Of a DNA stretch of 64,000 bases, positions 26,345 through 34,457 are shown in pieces. The translations under genes and the position numbers were made by a program. Every line of letters begins with the position of its first letter. Within the stretch, counting starts at the first letter, position 1. Source of the stretch: Streptomyces sp. TP-A0356 (GTDB lineage Bacteria; Actinomycetota; Actinomycetes; Streptomycetales; Streptomycetaceae); the NCBI RefSeq assembly GCF_001417775.1, contig NZ_BBZJ01000026.1, positions 61,752 to 125,751 on the forward strand. Reading direction: 5' to 3'. The notes under the pieces were generated by a model, which had not been told where the DNA came from, made no database searches, and saw nothing but the letters and a program-made list of their open reading frames with translations.

Positions 26345-28504
26345 ATGGACGATCTGGGGCTCCGCGCTGAAGCCGATGCCATCCTCGCCGAGCTCGTCGG
26401 TGCCCCGGGGGGTCCGGCGCGGTTGCGGGAGGATCAGTGGCAGGCGGTGGCGGCTCTGGTGAAGGAGCGCCGGCGTGCACTGGTCGTGCAGCGCACCGGC
26501 TGGGGCAAGTCGGCGGTGTACTTCGTCGCCACCGCTCTCCTGCGTCGACGTGGCTCCGGCCCCACGGTGATCGTCTCGCCGCTGCTGGCGCTCATGCGCA
26601 ACCAGGTCGAGTCGGCGGCGCGGGCCGGTATCCGGGCGCGCACGATCAACTCTGCCAATCCTGAGGAGTGGGACGCCATCTATGAGGAGGTCGAGCGGGG
26701 CGAGACGGATGTTCTCCTCGTAAGCCCGGAACGTCTGAATTCCATCGATTTTCGCGATCAGGTCCTGCCCAAGCTTGCGGCCACGACCGGTCTGCTCGTG
26801 GTCGACGAGGCGCACTGCATCTCCGACTGGGGTCACGACTTCCGCCCCGACTACCGCCGACTGCGGGCGATGCTGGCCGACCTTGCCCCCGGCGTGCCGG
26901 TGCTCGCCACCACTGCGACCGCCAACGCGCGCGTCACTGCGGATGTGGCCGAGCAGTTGGGTACCGGTGCCGGCGAGGCCCTGGTGCTGCGGGGCCCGCT
27001 CGAGCGCGAGAGTCTGCGGCTGGGTGTGGTCCGGTTGCCGGACGCCGCGCACCGCCTGGCTTGGCTTGCCGAGCATCTGGAGGAGCTGCCGGGCTCCGGG
27101 ATCATCTACGCGCTGACGGTGGCCGCGGCCGAGGAGGCCACCGCCTTCCTGCGGCAGCGCGGCTTCCGGGTGGCCTCCTATACGGGGCGCACGGAGAACG
27201 CTGACCGGCTGCAGGCCGAGGTCGACCTGCTGGAGAACCGGGTCAAGGCGCTGGTCGCGACTTCGGCGCTGGGCATGGGCTTCGACAAGCCGGACCTGGG
27301 CTTCGTGGTGCACCTCGGTTCGCCGTCCTCGCCGATCGCCTACTACCAGCAGGTGGGGCGTGCGGGTCGCGGGGTGGCCCACGCCGATGTGCTGCTGCTG
27401 CCGGGCAAGGAGGACGAGGCCATCTGGCGCTACTTCGCCGATACCGCCTTCCCGCCCGAGGCGCAGGTTCGACAGACCCTCTCGGCCCTCGCCGGTGCGG
27501 GACGGCCGCTGTCCGTGCCGGCCCTGGAGGCATCGGTGGATCTTCGGCGCACCCGTCTGGAGACGATGCTGAAGGTGCTGGACGTCGACGGCGCGGTCAA
27601 GCGGGTGAAGGGCGGCTGGACGGCCACCGGCGCCGAGTGGGTGTACGACGCTGAGCGCTATGCATGGGTGGCGCGGCAGCGGGTGGCCGAGCAGCAGGCC
27701 ATGCGCGATTACGTGAACACGTCCCAGTGCCGGATGGAGTTCCTGCGCCGGCAGTTGGACGACGAGGGGGCCACCCCGTGCGGCCGCTGCGACAACTGCG
27801 CGGGAGCCTGGGCCGACTCCTCCGTCTCGGCGGAGACGCTGACGGGGGCGGCGAAGGAACTGGACCGCCCGGGGGTGGAGGTCGAGCCGCGTCGGATGTG
27901 GCCGACGGGAATGCCCGCATTGGGCATCGACCTCAAGGGACGTATCCCGGCCAAGGATCAGTGCTCCACCGGGCGCGCCCTGGGACGGCTCTCGGACATC
28001 GGCTGGGGCAACCGACTGCGCCCGCTGTTGGCCGAGAACGCGCCTGATGGGCCGGTACCCGACGATGTCCTGCGGGCCGCGGTGACGGTCCTCGCTGATT
28101 GGGCACGCTCTCCGGGCGGTTGGGCGTCGAGTGGCCCGGACGTCTCTGCCCGGCCGGTGGCTGTCGTCGCTGTGCCGTCCTTGGTCCGCCCGCGGTTGGT
28201 CGGTTCGCTCGCCGAGGGAATCGCGACCGTCGGCCGCCTCCCTCTTCTGGGCACCCTGACGTACACCGGGCCGGGCGGCGCACACACGGCACGCCGCAGC
28301 AACTCCGCCCAACGCCTCAAGGCGCTGTCCGGCGCCTTCACCGTCTCCGAGGAGCTGGCTGGTGCGCTGGCCCGCTCTCCCGGCCCCGTCCTGCTCGTGG
28401 ACGACTACACCGACTCCGGCTGGACCCTCGCCGTCGCTGCCCGCCTCCTCCGCCAGGCAGGCAGTGAACAGGTCCTTCCCCTGGTCCTCGCCACGGCAGG
28501 CTGA
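26345..28504 (+). CDS. RecQ-like DNA helicase with C-terminal phosphoribosyltransferase-like domain
   Basis: A 719-residue protein. The helicase core has RTGWGKS (Walker A, non-canonical Gly-Trp), VVDEAHCISDWGHDF (motif II), TATANARV, then VATSALGMGFDKPD and QVGRAGR. Zinc-ligand cysteines follow at QCRMEFLRRQL and CGRCDNC. The last 200 residues are unlike classic RecQ: AVVAVPSL, RSNSAQRLKAL and VLLVDDYTDSGWT form a PRTase (ComF-like) fold with a PRPP-loop-like acidic motif. ATG 26345 gives an N-terminus like other streptomycete members; an ATG at 26336 is also possible. It would unwind DNA; the role of the fused domain is unknown. Confidence 0.88.
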   Translation: MDDLGLRAEADAILAELVGAPGGPARLREDQWQAVAALVKERRRALVVQRTGWGKSAVYFVATALLRRRGSGPTVIVSPLLALMRNQVESAARAGIRARTINSANPEEWDAIYEEVERGETDVLLVSPERLNSIDFRDQVLPKLAATTGLLVVDEAHCISDWGHDFRPDYRRLRAMLADLAPGVPVLATTATANARVTADVAEQLGTGAGEALVLRGPLERESLRLGVVRLPDAAHRLAWLAEHLEELPGSGIIYALTVAAAEEATAFLRQRGFRVASYTGRTENADRLQAEVDLLENRVKALVATSALGMGFDKPDLGFVVHLGSPSSPIAYYQQVGRAGRGVAHADVLLLPGKEDEAIWRYFADTAFPPEAQVRQTLSALAGAGRPLSVPALEASVDLRRTRLETMLKVLDVDGAVKRVKGGWTATGAEWVYDAERYAWVARQRVAEQQAMRDYVNTSQCRMEFLRRQLDDEGATPCGRCDNCAGAWADSSVSAETLTGAAKELDRPGVEVEPRRMWPTGMPALGIDLKGRIPAKDQCSTGRALGRLSDIGWGNRLRPLLAENAPDGPVPDDVLRAAVTVLADWARSPGGWASSGPDVSARPVAVVAVPSLVRPRLVGSLAEGIATVGRLPLLGTLTYTGPGGAHTARRSNSAQRLKALSGAFTVSEELAGALARSPGPVLLVDDYTDSGWTLAVAARLLRQAGSEQVLPLVLATAG

Positions 28505-28978
28505 GCTTGCCCGTCCTGTGGGTGCGACCGATCTCGTCGCCCTGCTGGGGTGGGCGCGCGCAACCAGCCCCCGGCAGGACCTGAACCTGCGGCTGAACGT
28601 TTGGACGCGGTCGGCCGGCCCGGCGAACGGCTGACGAAATCCGGCGAGCCCGCACCGGACGACGGCGGCAGCGGGCCAGGCCACGTCGGCTGTGCCGTCG
28701 TCCCCTCCCGCCTGGTGTGACCGGGTCAGGCCACCTTGCCGGTGCCGCCGGCCGGTGCGGCTGCGTCCCAGGTCGCGGCCCTGCGCGATGGCCTGCCGCA
28801 AGGCGCGGATGACCTTGGGCGGCATAGCGACCGAGAGTGGCGCGCGCCCTTGAGCGCGCCCTCGGCCTGCCCGGTCAGCCGCCGCACTCGGCGTGCACAA
28901 CTCTCTGTTCGGCTCTCTGCTCGGTGATCGACGACCACATGGGGAGCCCGCCCCCGTCCAGGGGGAGGGAGCTGGTGT

Positions 28979-29178
28979 GCGGTCGTGGTCACCTTTGACC
29001 ATCGCGTCGGTGCCTTCGGCGACCTCGCCCAGCCCGAGCTGAGCGCCGAGTCTGGGCACGGCGCCTCCGGCAACCGGGGTGTCATGGACACCGTGGCGCT
29101 GCTGAGGTGGCTCCGGCGCAAAATCGCCGCGTTCGGAGGCGACCCGGACCGGGTGACCATCGGAGGCTGGTCGCAGGG
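28979..29178 (+). pseudogene. Carboxylesterase type B internal fragment
   Basis: About 66 codons read VVVTFDHRVGAFGDLA, QPELSAESGHGASGNRG, then ALLRWLRRKIAAFGGDPDR and VTIGGWSQG. This is the conserved block around the nucleophile elbow of type-B carboxylesterases, where the usual sequence is VTIFGESAG. Here the elbow reads GGWSQG. There is no signal or N-terminal domain, and homology stops right after the elbow, so it is a remnant. It runs in frame into the downstream DUF4192 gene by chance. Confidence 0.75.
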
Positions 29179-29298
29179 CTTCGTCGGTCGGGAACATCCT
29201 GATCATCTCCAGGCTGGGGGCCGTGCCACCGGACGCTGTGTTGGTCATGGGCCCATGCAAGCCGATCGGCCGGACATCGCGCGAACGAGCCCCGTGTC

Positions 29299-29342
29299 CT
29301 GTGGAGAACTCCTGGCGTGCTCATGGCCGGGGTTATCCACAG
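29299..29342. promoter_or_regulatory. Inverted repeat containing DnaA-box-like sequences
   Basis: CTGTGGAGAACTCC (29299-29312) and GGGGTTATCCACAG (29329-29342) are reverse complements at 12 of 14 positions with a 16-base spacer. The right arm contains TTATCCACA, a consensus DnaA box; the left contains TTCTCCACA on the other strand. It lies 39 bases before the DUF4192 start. Confidence 0.5.
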
Positions 29343-29380
29343 CCCAAGCGGAACTCCAAGATCCGCGAGATGGTCGCGGC

Positions 29381-30916
29381 ATGACGAACCACGACGAAGC
29401 GGCCGGCTCCTCCGGCATCGGTGACATGGGCGGATCCGCACACGGCGGCGAACCCACCGCGTACCAGGGTCACGGGCCGGGACTCTCCGGCGAGACCCAG
29501 GTCACGCTGCGCACCCCGGCCGAGCTGGCCGACGCACTGCCGTATCTGCTCGGGTATCGCCCCGAGGACAGCATCGTGCTGGTCGCGCTGCACGACCAGG
29601 AGAAGCGGGGGAGGTTCGGTGGACGCGCACGGCTCGGTATCCCCACCCACCCCGATGACTGGTCGTCCGCGGCCCAGCAATTGGCAAGGGGCCTGGTGAC
29701 CGGCAGCGAGCGCAGAGGTGCCCGGCCGGAGAACATGGTCGCCTACCTTGTCCAGGAACCGGCGAGCGGCGAGACGGGACGGGATGTGATGGAGCGCCTC
29801 CGGCCGCTCGCTCAGTCGCTGCGCATGGCCTGCGGCAGCCTCGACGTTCCCGTGGTGGAGGCCCTGTGCATCTCCGACGGCCGCTTCTGGTCGTACTGCT
29901 GCCCGAGCACGGGCTGCTGTCCGCCCGAGGGTCGGCCGATGGGTCTGCCCGGCACCTCCGTCCTGGCCGCCGCCGCTACCTATGCGGGCCTTCAGATCCG
30001 CGGCAGCCTCAAGGAGTTCAGGGCCAGGCTGAGCCCCCGCGAGACAGCGGCCGCGCTGGACCAGGAGGTCGCGTTGGACACCGCGAGTCTGACGCTGGTC
30101 CCGAGGATCCTGGACGGCGGCTCCCGCGAGGACGTCGCCGCCGAGACACTCGGGCTGGCCGAGCGGGCCATGGGACGACTCGCTGATGCGCCTCCGGTGT
30201 CCGGCACGCAGGCCGCGGACCGTCGCGACGACGAACTGCTCGGACACGACGAGGCCGCGGCCCTGATCCTCGGTCTGCAGGACCGCACTACCCGCGACCG
30301 CGCCGCCGAGTGGATGGAAGGCCCGGAGGCCGCCGCGGCACTGAGGCTGTGGCGCGCCCTGGCCCGCCGGTGCGTCGGCTCCTACGCCGAGCACGCCGCC
30401 GCTCCGCTCACGCTCGCGGGATGGGTCGCCTGGTCGACCGGTGACGAGGTCGAGGCCCGCGAAGCCCTAGCCATGGCCCTGGGCGCCGACCCCGACTACC
30501 TGTTCGCGCGCCTTCTGCACCAGGCCTGCAACGAGGGCCTGGACCCGGAGACCGTCCGCCGCTGTCTGCGCGCCGAGCGAGCTGGCCGCGCGGGCAAGGA
30601 AGCGGGCGGCGCGGGGGAAGGGGCGAGCGGCTCGACCCCGGGCCATGGCGAGGCCCGGCCACCTGACTCGGCACAGGTCGCGGCCTCGGCGGGGCGCCCT
30701 CGTGCCACCGCTGCGTCCCGTCGGCACCGCAGGACGCGTTCGGTGGGCGGCAGCCGACCGCCCCGCCGTTCCTCCGGCGCGGCCGAAGCCCGCAAACGTC
30801 GACCTGGCGACACCGCAACCGGTGGCGGCGGGCCACGGCGAGCGGCAGACTCCGCGACCAGCCGATCGACGGCCCACCGCGGCCCGCTCGGACGCATCGG
30901 AGAGGAAGGCACATGA
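29381..30916 (+). CDS. DUF4192-family protein
   Basis: A 511-residue actinobacterial protein started at ATG 29381. The DUF4192 domain begins at TQVTLRTPAELADALPYLLGYRPEDSIV and covers about residues 45-390, including MACGSLDVPVVEALCISDG and ALRLWRALARRC followed by a helical repeat-like WSTGDEVEAREALAMAL. The C-terminal 130 residues are Arg/Pro/Ser-rich and probably disordered. The biochemical role is unknown. An in-frame upstream extension runs through an unrelated carboxylesterase relic and should not be counted. Confidence 0.85.
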   Translation: MTNHDEAAGSSGIGDMGGSAHGGEPTAYQGHGPGLSGETQVTLRTPAELADALPYLLGYRPEDSIVLVALHDQEKRGRFGGRARLGIPTHPDDWSSAAQQLARGLVTGSERRGARPENMVAYLVQEPASGETGRDVMERLRPLAQSLRMACGSLDVPVVEALCISDGRFWSYCCPSTGCCPPEGRPMGLPGTSVLAAAATYAGLQIRGSLKEFRARLSPRETAAALDQEVALDTASLTLVPRILDGGSREDVAAETLGLAERAMGRLADAPPVSGTQAADRRDDELLGHDEAAALILGLQDRTTRDRAAEWMEGPEAAAALRLWRALARRCVGSYAEHAAAPLTLAGWVAWSTGDEVEAREALAMALGADPDYLFARLLHQACNEGLDPETVRRCLRAERAGRAGKEAGGAGEGASGSTPGHGEARPPDSAQVAASAGRPRATAASRRHRRTRSVGGSRPPRRSSGAAEARKRRPGDTATGGGGPRRAADSATSRSTAHRGPLGRIGEEGT

Positions 30917-31087
30917 GCCTGTCCGGCTCCCCGCCCCACCGCCGTTCGGTCGGCTTCCCCTCCCACAGGCGTGACCCCGGCCAGGCCCGTTCCGTTCATC
31001 TGAGGGGCGGACCCGTGCTCGGGCCGCGCCGCCGCATCGCTCGCGACCCTCCGGAGCCGCTCACCCGGCACCGGGTGAGCCCATGGC

Positions 31088-31480
31088 GTGCCGAGCGCAG
31101 AGGAGGCCGCCTCATGCCCCTGCCCAGACGACCCCAGGGTGCAGCCACCGCTGCGCACGTGTGTCGAGGACCTCCCGGCCCTCCTCCTGCGCGACCCCGC
31201 GCCGCCCTCGGACGCCCACCTCGCGGCGGGAGCACCGTGGCGCCGCGGACCGGCGCCCGCCGAGTCCTTGGCGGCGGCCCGGATGACGTTGCCGCTCGGC
31301 ACCCGGCTCGCCGCGGGCACCCTGCGGATCCTGGCCCGCACCCAACGGGGCGGTCCCGGCCTCCGCTGGGGAATGATTCCCGGTCCCCGGCGAGACCCGG
31401 GCGCGCGCCTCCCGCCGGACTGCACGGGCACCGAGGCCACCCTGCCCTTCCCCGTGGAGGAGGCGGCCGACGGGCTGTAG
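31088..31480 (+). CDS. Hypothetical protein, possibly 5'-frameshifted
   Basis: A 130-codon frame with very strong third-position GC bias and an ordinary protein composition, for example LPALLLRDPAPPSD, MTLPLGTRLAAGTLRILART and GTEATLPFPVEEAADG. GTG 31088 lacks a convincing ribosome site. Another frame with similar bias starts at ATG 30913, overlapping the DUF4192 stop as ATGA, and loses its bias near 31075. One explanation is a gene from 30913 to 31480 with a single frameshift near 31080. Family not recognised. Confidence 0.45.
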   Translation: MPSAEEAASCPCPDDPRVQPPLRTCVEDLPALLLRDPAPPSDAHLAAGAPWRRGPAPAESLAAARMTLPLGTRLAAGTLRILARTQRGGPGLRWGMIPGPRRDPGARLPPDCTGTEATLPFPVEEAADGL

Positions 31481-31596
31481 CTGGGGGTGTGACCTGGAAT
31501 GACGTGTCACAGGACCGTGGGTGGTGGCCGCCGATGAGACAAGTACCGGACAGAAGTGGATCAGCCGTCGAAGCGGTCCTCGAAGGGAGTGTTTAT

Positions 31597-31617
31597 CGTC
31601 AGGAAGACGACTATGAT
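31597..31617 (+). promoter_or_regulatory. Leaderless promoter and candidate operator of the Nudix regulator
   Basis: CGTC-AGGAA-GACG (31597-31609) is a small palindrome with weaker outer symmetry. It abuts TATGAT at 31612-31617, a near-consensus -10 hexamer. The -10 lies six bases before ATG 31624, so the mRNA is probably leaderless. A regulator bound at the palindrome would block the promoter. Confidence 0.55.
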
Positions 31618-31623
31618 CGCGGC

Positions 31624-32382
31624 ATGCCCTACGACCCGTCAGCCTTTCCGCCCTTCGCCGTCACCGTGGACCTGGTCGTGCTGACCGTGCGCCGCCACGC
31701 CCTGTGCGCGCTGGCGGTGCGGAGGGGTGAGCCGCCCTTTCAGGGCCGATGGGCACTCCCCGGCGGCTTCGTGCGGGCGGATGAGGACCTCGCGCAGGCT
31801 GCCGCACGCGAGCTGGCCGAGGAGACGGGCCTGCACACCCACGACCCGTCCGCACCGGCGCAGGACCATGGCGCCCACCTGGAGCAGCTGGCCACGTACG
31901 GCGACCCGAAGCGCGACCCGCGGATGAGGGTGGTCAGCGTCGCCCATCTCGCGCTCGCCCCCGACCTGCCCGCGCCACGGGCCGGCGGTGACGCCAACGT
32001 CGCGCGCTGGGCGCCGGTGGAGGAGTTGCTGCAGCAGGGCGGCTACGGCAGGGACGGGGAGCAGGCGGCGCCGCTCGCCTTCGATCACGCGCAGATCCTG
32101 GCGGACGGAGTCGAGCGCGCGCGTTCCAAGATCGAGTACTCGTCACTGGCCACCGCCTTCTGCCCGCCCGAGTTCACCGTGGGCGAGCTGCGCCGGGTCT
32201 ACGAGGCCGTATGGGGCGTGGCACTGGATCCGCGCAACTTCCACCGCAAGGTGACCGGAACACCCGGCTTCCTCGTCCCCACGGGCGGTACGACGACCCG
32301 GCAGGGCGGCCGGCCGGCACAGCTCTTCCGCGCGGGCGGCGCCACGCTGCTCAATCCGCCGATGCTGCGCCCCGAGGTCTGA
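31624..32382 (+). CDS. NrtR-type Nudix-winged helix regulator
   Basis: A 252-residue protein of two domains. Residues about 1-165 are a Nudix domain with a complete Nudix box (GGFVRADEDLAQAAARELAE then ETGL). The C-terminal 85 residues, KIEYSSLATAFCPPEFTVGELRRVYEA and DPRNFHRKVTGTPGFLVPTG in order, are the winged helix of NrtR, the ADP-ribose-responsive NAD-metabolism repressor. The intact catalytic box means hydrolase activity could remain. No NAD genes are adjacent, so the regulon is unclear. The mRNA looks leaderless. Confidence 0.85.
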   Translation: MPYDPSAFPPFAVTVDLVVLTVRRHALCALAVRRGEPPFQGRWALPGGFVRADEDLAQAAARELAEETGLHTHDPSAPAQDHGAHLEQLATYGDPKRDPRMRVVSVAHLALAPDLPAPRAGGDANVARWAPVEELLQQGGYGRDGEQAAPLAFDHAQILADGVERARSKIEYSSLATAFCPPEFTVGELRRVYEAVWGVALDPRNFHRKVTGTPGFLVPTGGTTTRQGGRPAQLFRAGGATLLNPPMLRPEV

Positions 32383-32420
32383 CCACCGGGCTGATGCCCG
32401 TCGCACCACGGGCGCTCGAC

Positions 32421-32480
32421 GACATGCCCGAAGACGACATGCCGGAAGGCGACATGCCGGAAGGCGACATGCTCCGGGGC
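32421..32480 (+). repeat. 15-bp tandem repeat, four units
   Basis: Units GACATGCCCGAAGAC, GACATGCCGGAAGGC (twice, identical) and GACATGCTCCGGGGC lie in direct array. They follow the Nudix regulator stop and would encode DMPEG if translated, but no gene is apparent. Confidence 0.8.
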
Positions 32481-32554
32481 CAAAACGAGAGCCAATGCCT
32501 GACAGGCCGTCAAGGTGCCCGAAAAATTGGACATATCACGCTATCTTGCTTTGA

Positions 32555-34294
32555 GTGATCCAGGCGATCGGACTGACCAGCAATCCCCGCAAGGACCTTC
32601 CGGCCGCCGTCGACGACGTGTCCTTCGAAGCCCACGCGGGTCACGTCACCGCGCTCCTCGGAGTTCCCGGCGCGGGAAAGACGACGGTGCTCAGACTCAT
32701 GCTCGAACTTCAAAGGGGCCGCGGCGTCACCTACTTCCGGGGCCGTCCACTGCACCGAATCGCCCACCCCTCCCGGGAAGTGGGCGTCCTCCTCGGGGAT
32801 GTCCCCGGTCATCCGGCGCGCACGGTCCGCGGACATCTGCGGATGCTGTGCGCGGCGGCAGGCGTGCCGGTCCGCCGCGCCGACGAAGTTCTCGAAGCGG
32901 TCGGACTCGTCAGCCTGCGCGACGAGCGCCTGGGCGTCCTCTCGCGCGGAATGGACCGCCGCCTCGGACTCGCCTGCGCCCTGCTCGCCGATCCGCACAC
33001 GCTGGTGCTCGACGACCCGGGCGAGGGCCTCTCCGCCCGTGAGGGCCGTTGGCTCCACGACAGTCTGCGTGCGCACGCCGGCCAGGGCGGCACCGTTCTG
33101 CTCGCCACGGCCGACCCCAAGGAGGCCGCGCGTACCGCCGACCGTGTCATCACCCTCGATCAGGGCCGGGTCGTCGCCGATCAGGACGCCGCCGACTTCG
33201 CCCGTACCCGCCTGCGTCCTCGCGTGGCCGTGCGCAGTCCGCATGCCGCCCGGCTCGGCACCCTGCTCGCCAGGGAAGCCAGGACTGCGCAGCGCTCCAT
33301 GGAGATCGTCCAGGAGGACGGCAACCGGCTGACGGTGTATGGCAGTACGTGCGCCCACGTCGGAGAGACCGCGTTCCGGAACGGCATTCTCGTACACCAA
33401 CTTGCCGACGAGGTCGGCGACATGGGGCCGACCGCGGGCTCCGGCGCCGCCCCTTCCCCGCCGGTCGAGGCGCTGAAGGGGGGCGGCCCGCCCCCGCTGC
33501 CGCCGCCCGTCAGCGTCCGGTCCGCCCCCAGCCCCCTGCGCCCGCTGCGCTACGAACTGCGCCGTGCCACCGGGATCGGCACGGGCTACCTCATCGCGGC
33601 CGCCGTACTCGTCGCCTCCGTCGTCCTCTCCGTCCTCCTCGCCCGCATCGGACACACCCCGCAGCCCCGCCTGCTGGCCGCCTGGCCGCTGGAGCTGCCG
33701 CTGCCGCCCGCCGCACTCGGCGCGGGACTGCTCGGCGCCATCGCCTTCGGTGACGAGTTCCGCCACCCGGCCCTGGCGGCGGACCGTGGGACCGTCCCCC
33801 GCCGCCTGGGGCTGCTCGCCGCGAAACTCCTCGTCAGCGGGGTCACGGCACTGACACTGGCCGTCCTCGCTGTCGGCTGCGACTTCGAGACGCTCCATCT
33901 CGTCTACGGACAGGAGCTCGCCCAGGTTCCCGAAGAGTGGCTCTCCCTCGGCGCGAGTTGGGGTGGGCTGGTCGTCGGGTGCGCCTGGGCCGGGGTGCTG
34001 GCCGCCGGCATCTTCCGGTCCACGACCGCCGGGCTCGCCGCGGTGCTCGCGGTGCCCGTCCTCGTCGTACCCCTCGTCCAGAAGGTTCTGGAGGGGCCGT
34101 CCGTGCGGGCCGCGGCGGGGTTCAACGAGCGGATGCGGGAACTCGCCCTGCTCCAGTGGCCCTTCGGCGCGGGGCGCTGCCTCGCCGTAGCGGCGCGCAT
34201 GCTCGCTCAACCGGTGGGCGGCGCGCTGAGCTTGTCCCTGACCGGGCTGCTCTGCGCGTATCTGCTCACAACCCTGCGCAGCAGGCTCCGATGA
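32555..34294 (+). CDS. ABC transporter with fused ATPase and membrane domains
   Basis: A 579-residue half-transporter. Residues 1-210 are an ABC ATPase with GVPGAGKTTVL (Walker A), LSRGMDRRLGLACALL (signature, LSRGM instead of LSGGQ) and LVLDDPGEGLS (Walker B with Asp where Glu is usual). After a Pro-rich linker at about 295-325, roughly six hydrophobic segments form an ABC-2-like permease. GTG 32555 lacks a ribosome site and follows AT-rich promoter-like sequence. It lies immediately upstream of whiH. Export of an unknown molecule is inferred; the altered ATPase residues may slow hydrolysis. Confidence 0.85.
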   Translation: MIQAIGLTSNPRKDLPAAVDDVSFEAHAGHVTALLGVPGAGKTTVLRLMLELQRGRGVTYFRGRPLHRIAHPSREVGVLLGDVPGHPARTVRGHLRMLCAAAGVPVRRADEVLEAVGLVSLRDERLGVLSRGMDRRLGLACALLADPHTLVLDDPGEGLSAREGRWLHDSLRAHAGQGGTVLLATADPKEAARTADRVITLDQGRVVADQDAADFARTRLRPRVAVRSPHAARLGTLLAREARTAQRSMEIVQEDGNRLTVYGSTCAHVGETAFRNGILVHQLADEVGDMGPTAGSGAAPSPPVEALKGGGPPPLPPPVSVRSAPSPLRPLRYELRRATGIGTGYLIAAAVLVASVVLSVLLARIGHTPQPRLLAAWPLELPLPPAALGAGLLGAIAFGDEFRHPALAADRGTVPRRLGLLAAKLLVSGVTALTLAVLAVGCDFETLHLVYGQELAQVPEEWLSLGASWGGLVVGCAWAGVLAAGIFRSTTAGLAAVLAVPVLVVPLVQKVLEGPSVRAAAGFNERMRELALLQWPFGAGRCLAVAARMLAQPVGGALSLSLTGLLCAYLLTTLRSRLR

Positions 34295-34337
34295 CCACCT
34301 CCCGTGCCCATCCTTTCTGCCTGTGTGCACAACTTCC

Positions 34338-34365
34338 TCGAAGAGCGCCCATTTCTTTCCGATAA
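34338..34365 (+). promoter_or_regulatory. WhiG-type (sporulation sigma factor) promoter of whiH
   Basis: TCCGATAA at 34358-34365 matches seven of eight bases of the WhiG -10 element GCCGATAA. About 15 bases upstream CGAAG is a poor TAAA-like -35. It lies 92 bases before the whiH start. Transcription of whiH by sigma-WhiG is known in S. coelicolor, which supports the call. Confidence 0.65.
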
Positions 34366-34457
34366 GGCGTCAATTGCGACGGGGTGAGCGATCACCCTTT
34401 CGTGTGCTTTTCACCAAAGACCTCAAGGGAGTTGGAGAGGGCGCCGACAAAGGATCC

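Larger units (their letters stand above)
28505..29380. other. Decayed region between recQ-like gene and DUF4192 gene
   Basis: An 876-base stretch with no intact gene. It holds one clear fragment of a type-B carboxylesterase (28979-29178) and, near its 3' end, a 14-base inverted repeat that includes a DnaA-box-like sequence. Codon bias is otherwise weak or absent. Confidence 0.6.

Noticed and set aside
24726..26462. A 578-codon plus-strand frame through the 24-bp repeat and the RecQ relic
   Set aside because: It runs antisense to the uncharacterised gene at 25.1-25.8 kb and into recQ, without homology. The repeat only keeps the frame open.
28726..28830. A minus-strand frame beginning MPPKVIRALRQAIAQGRDL as a DNA-binding remnant
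   Set aside because: Short, no clear family, and no supporting context.
26324..29260. A 978-codon minus-strand open frame across the recQ-like gene
   Set aside because: No domain is recognisable and it lies opposite a clear helicase gene.
29299..29342. A replication origin
   Set aside because: Only two DnaA-like boxes, no dnaA or dnaN and no box cluster; the sites may be regulatory at most.
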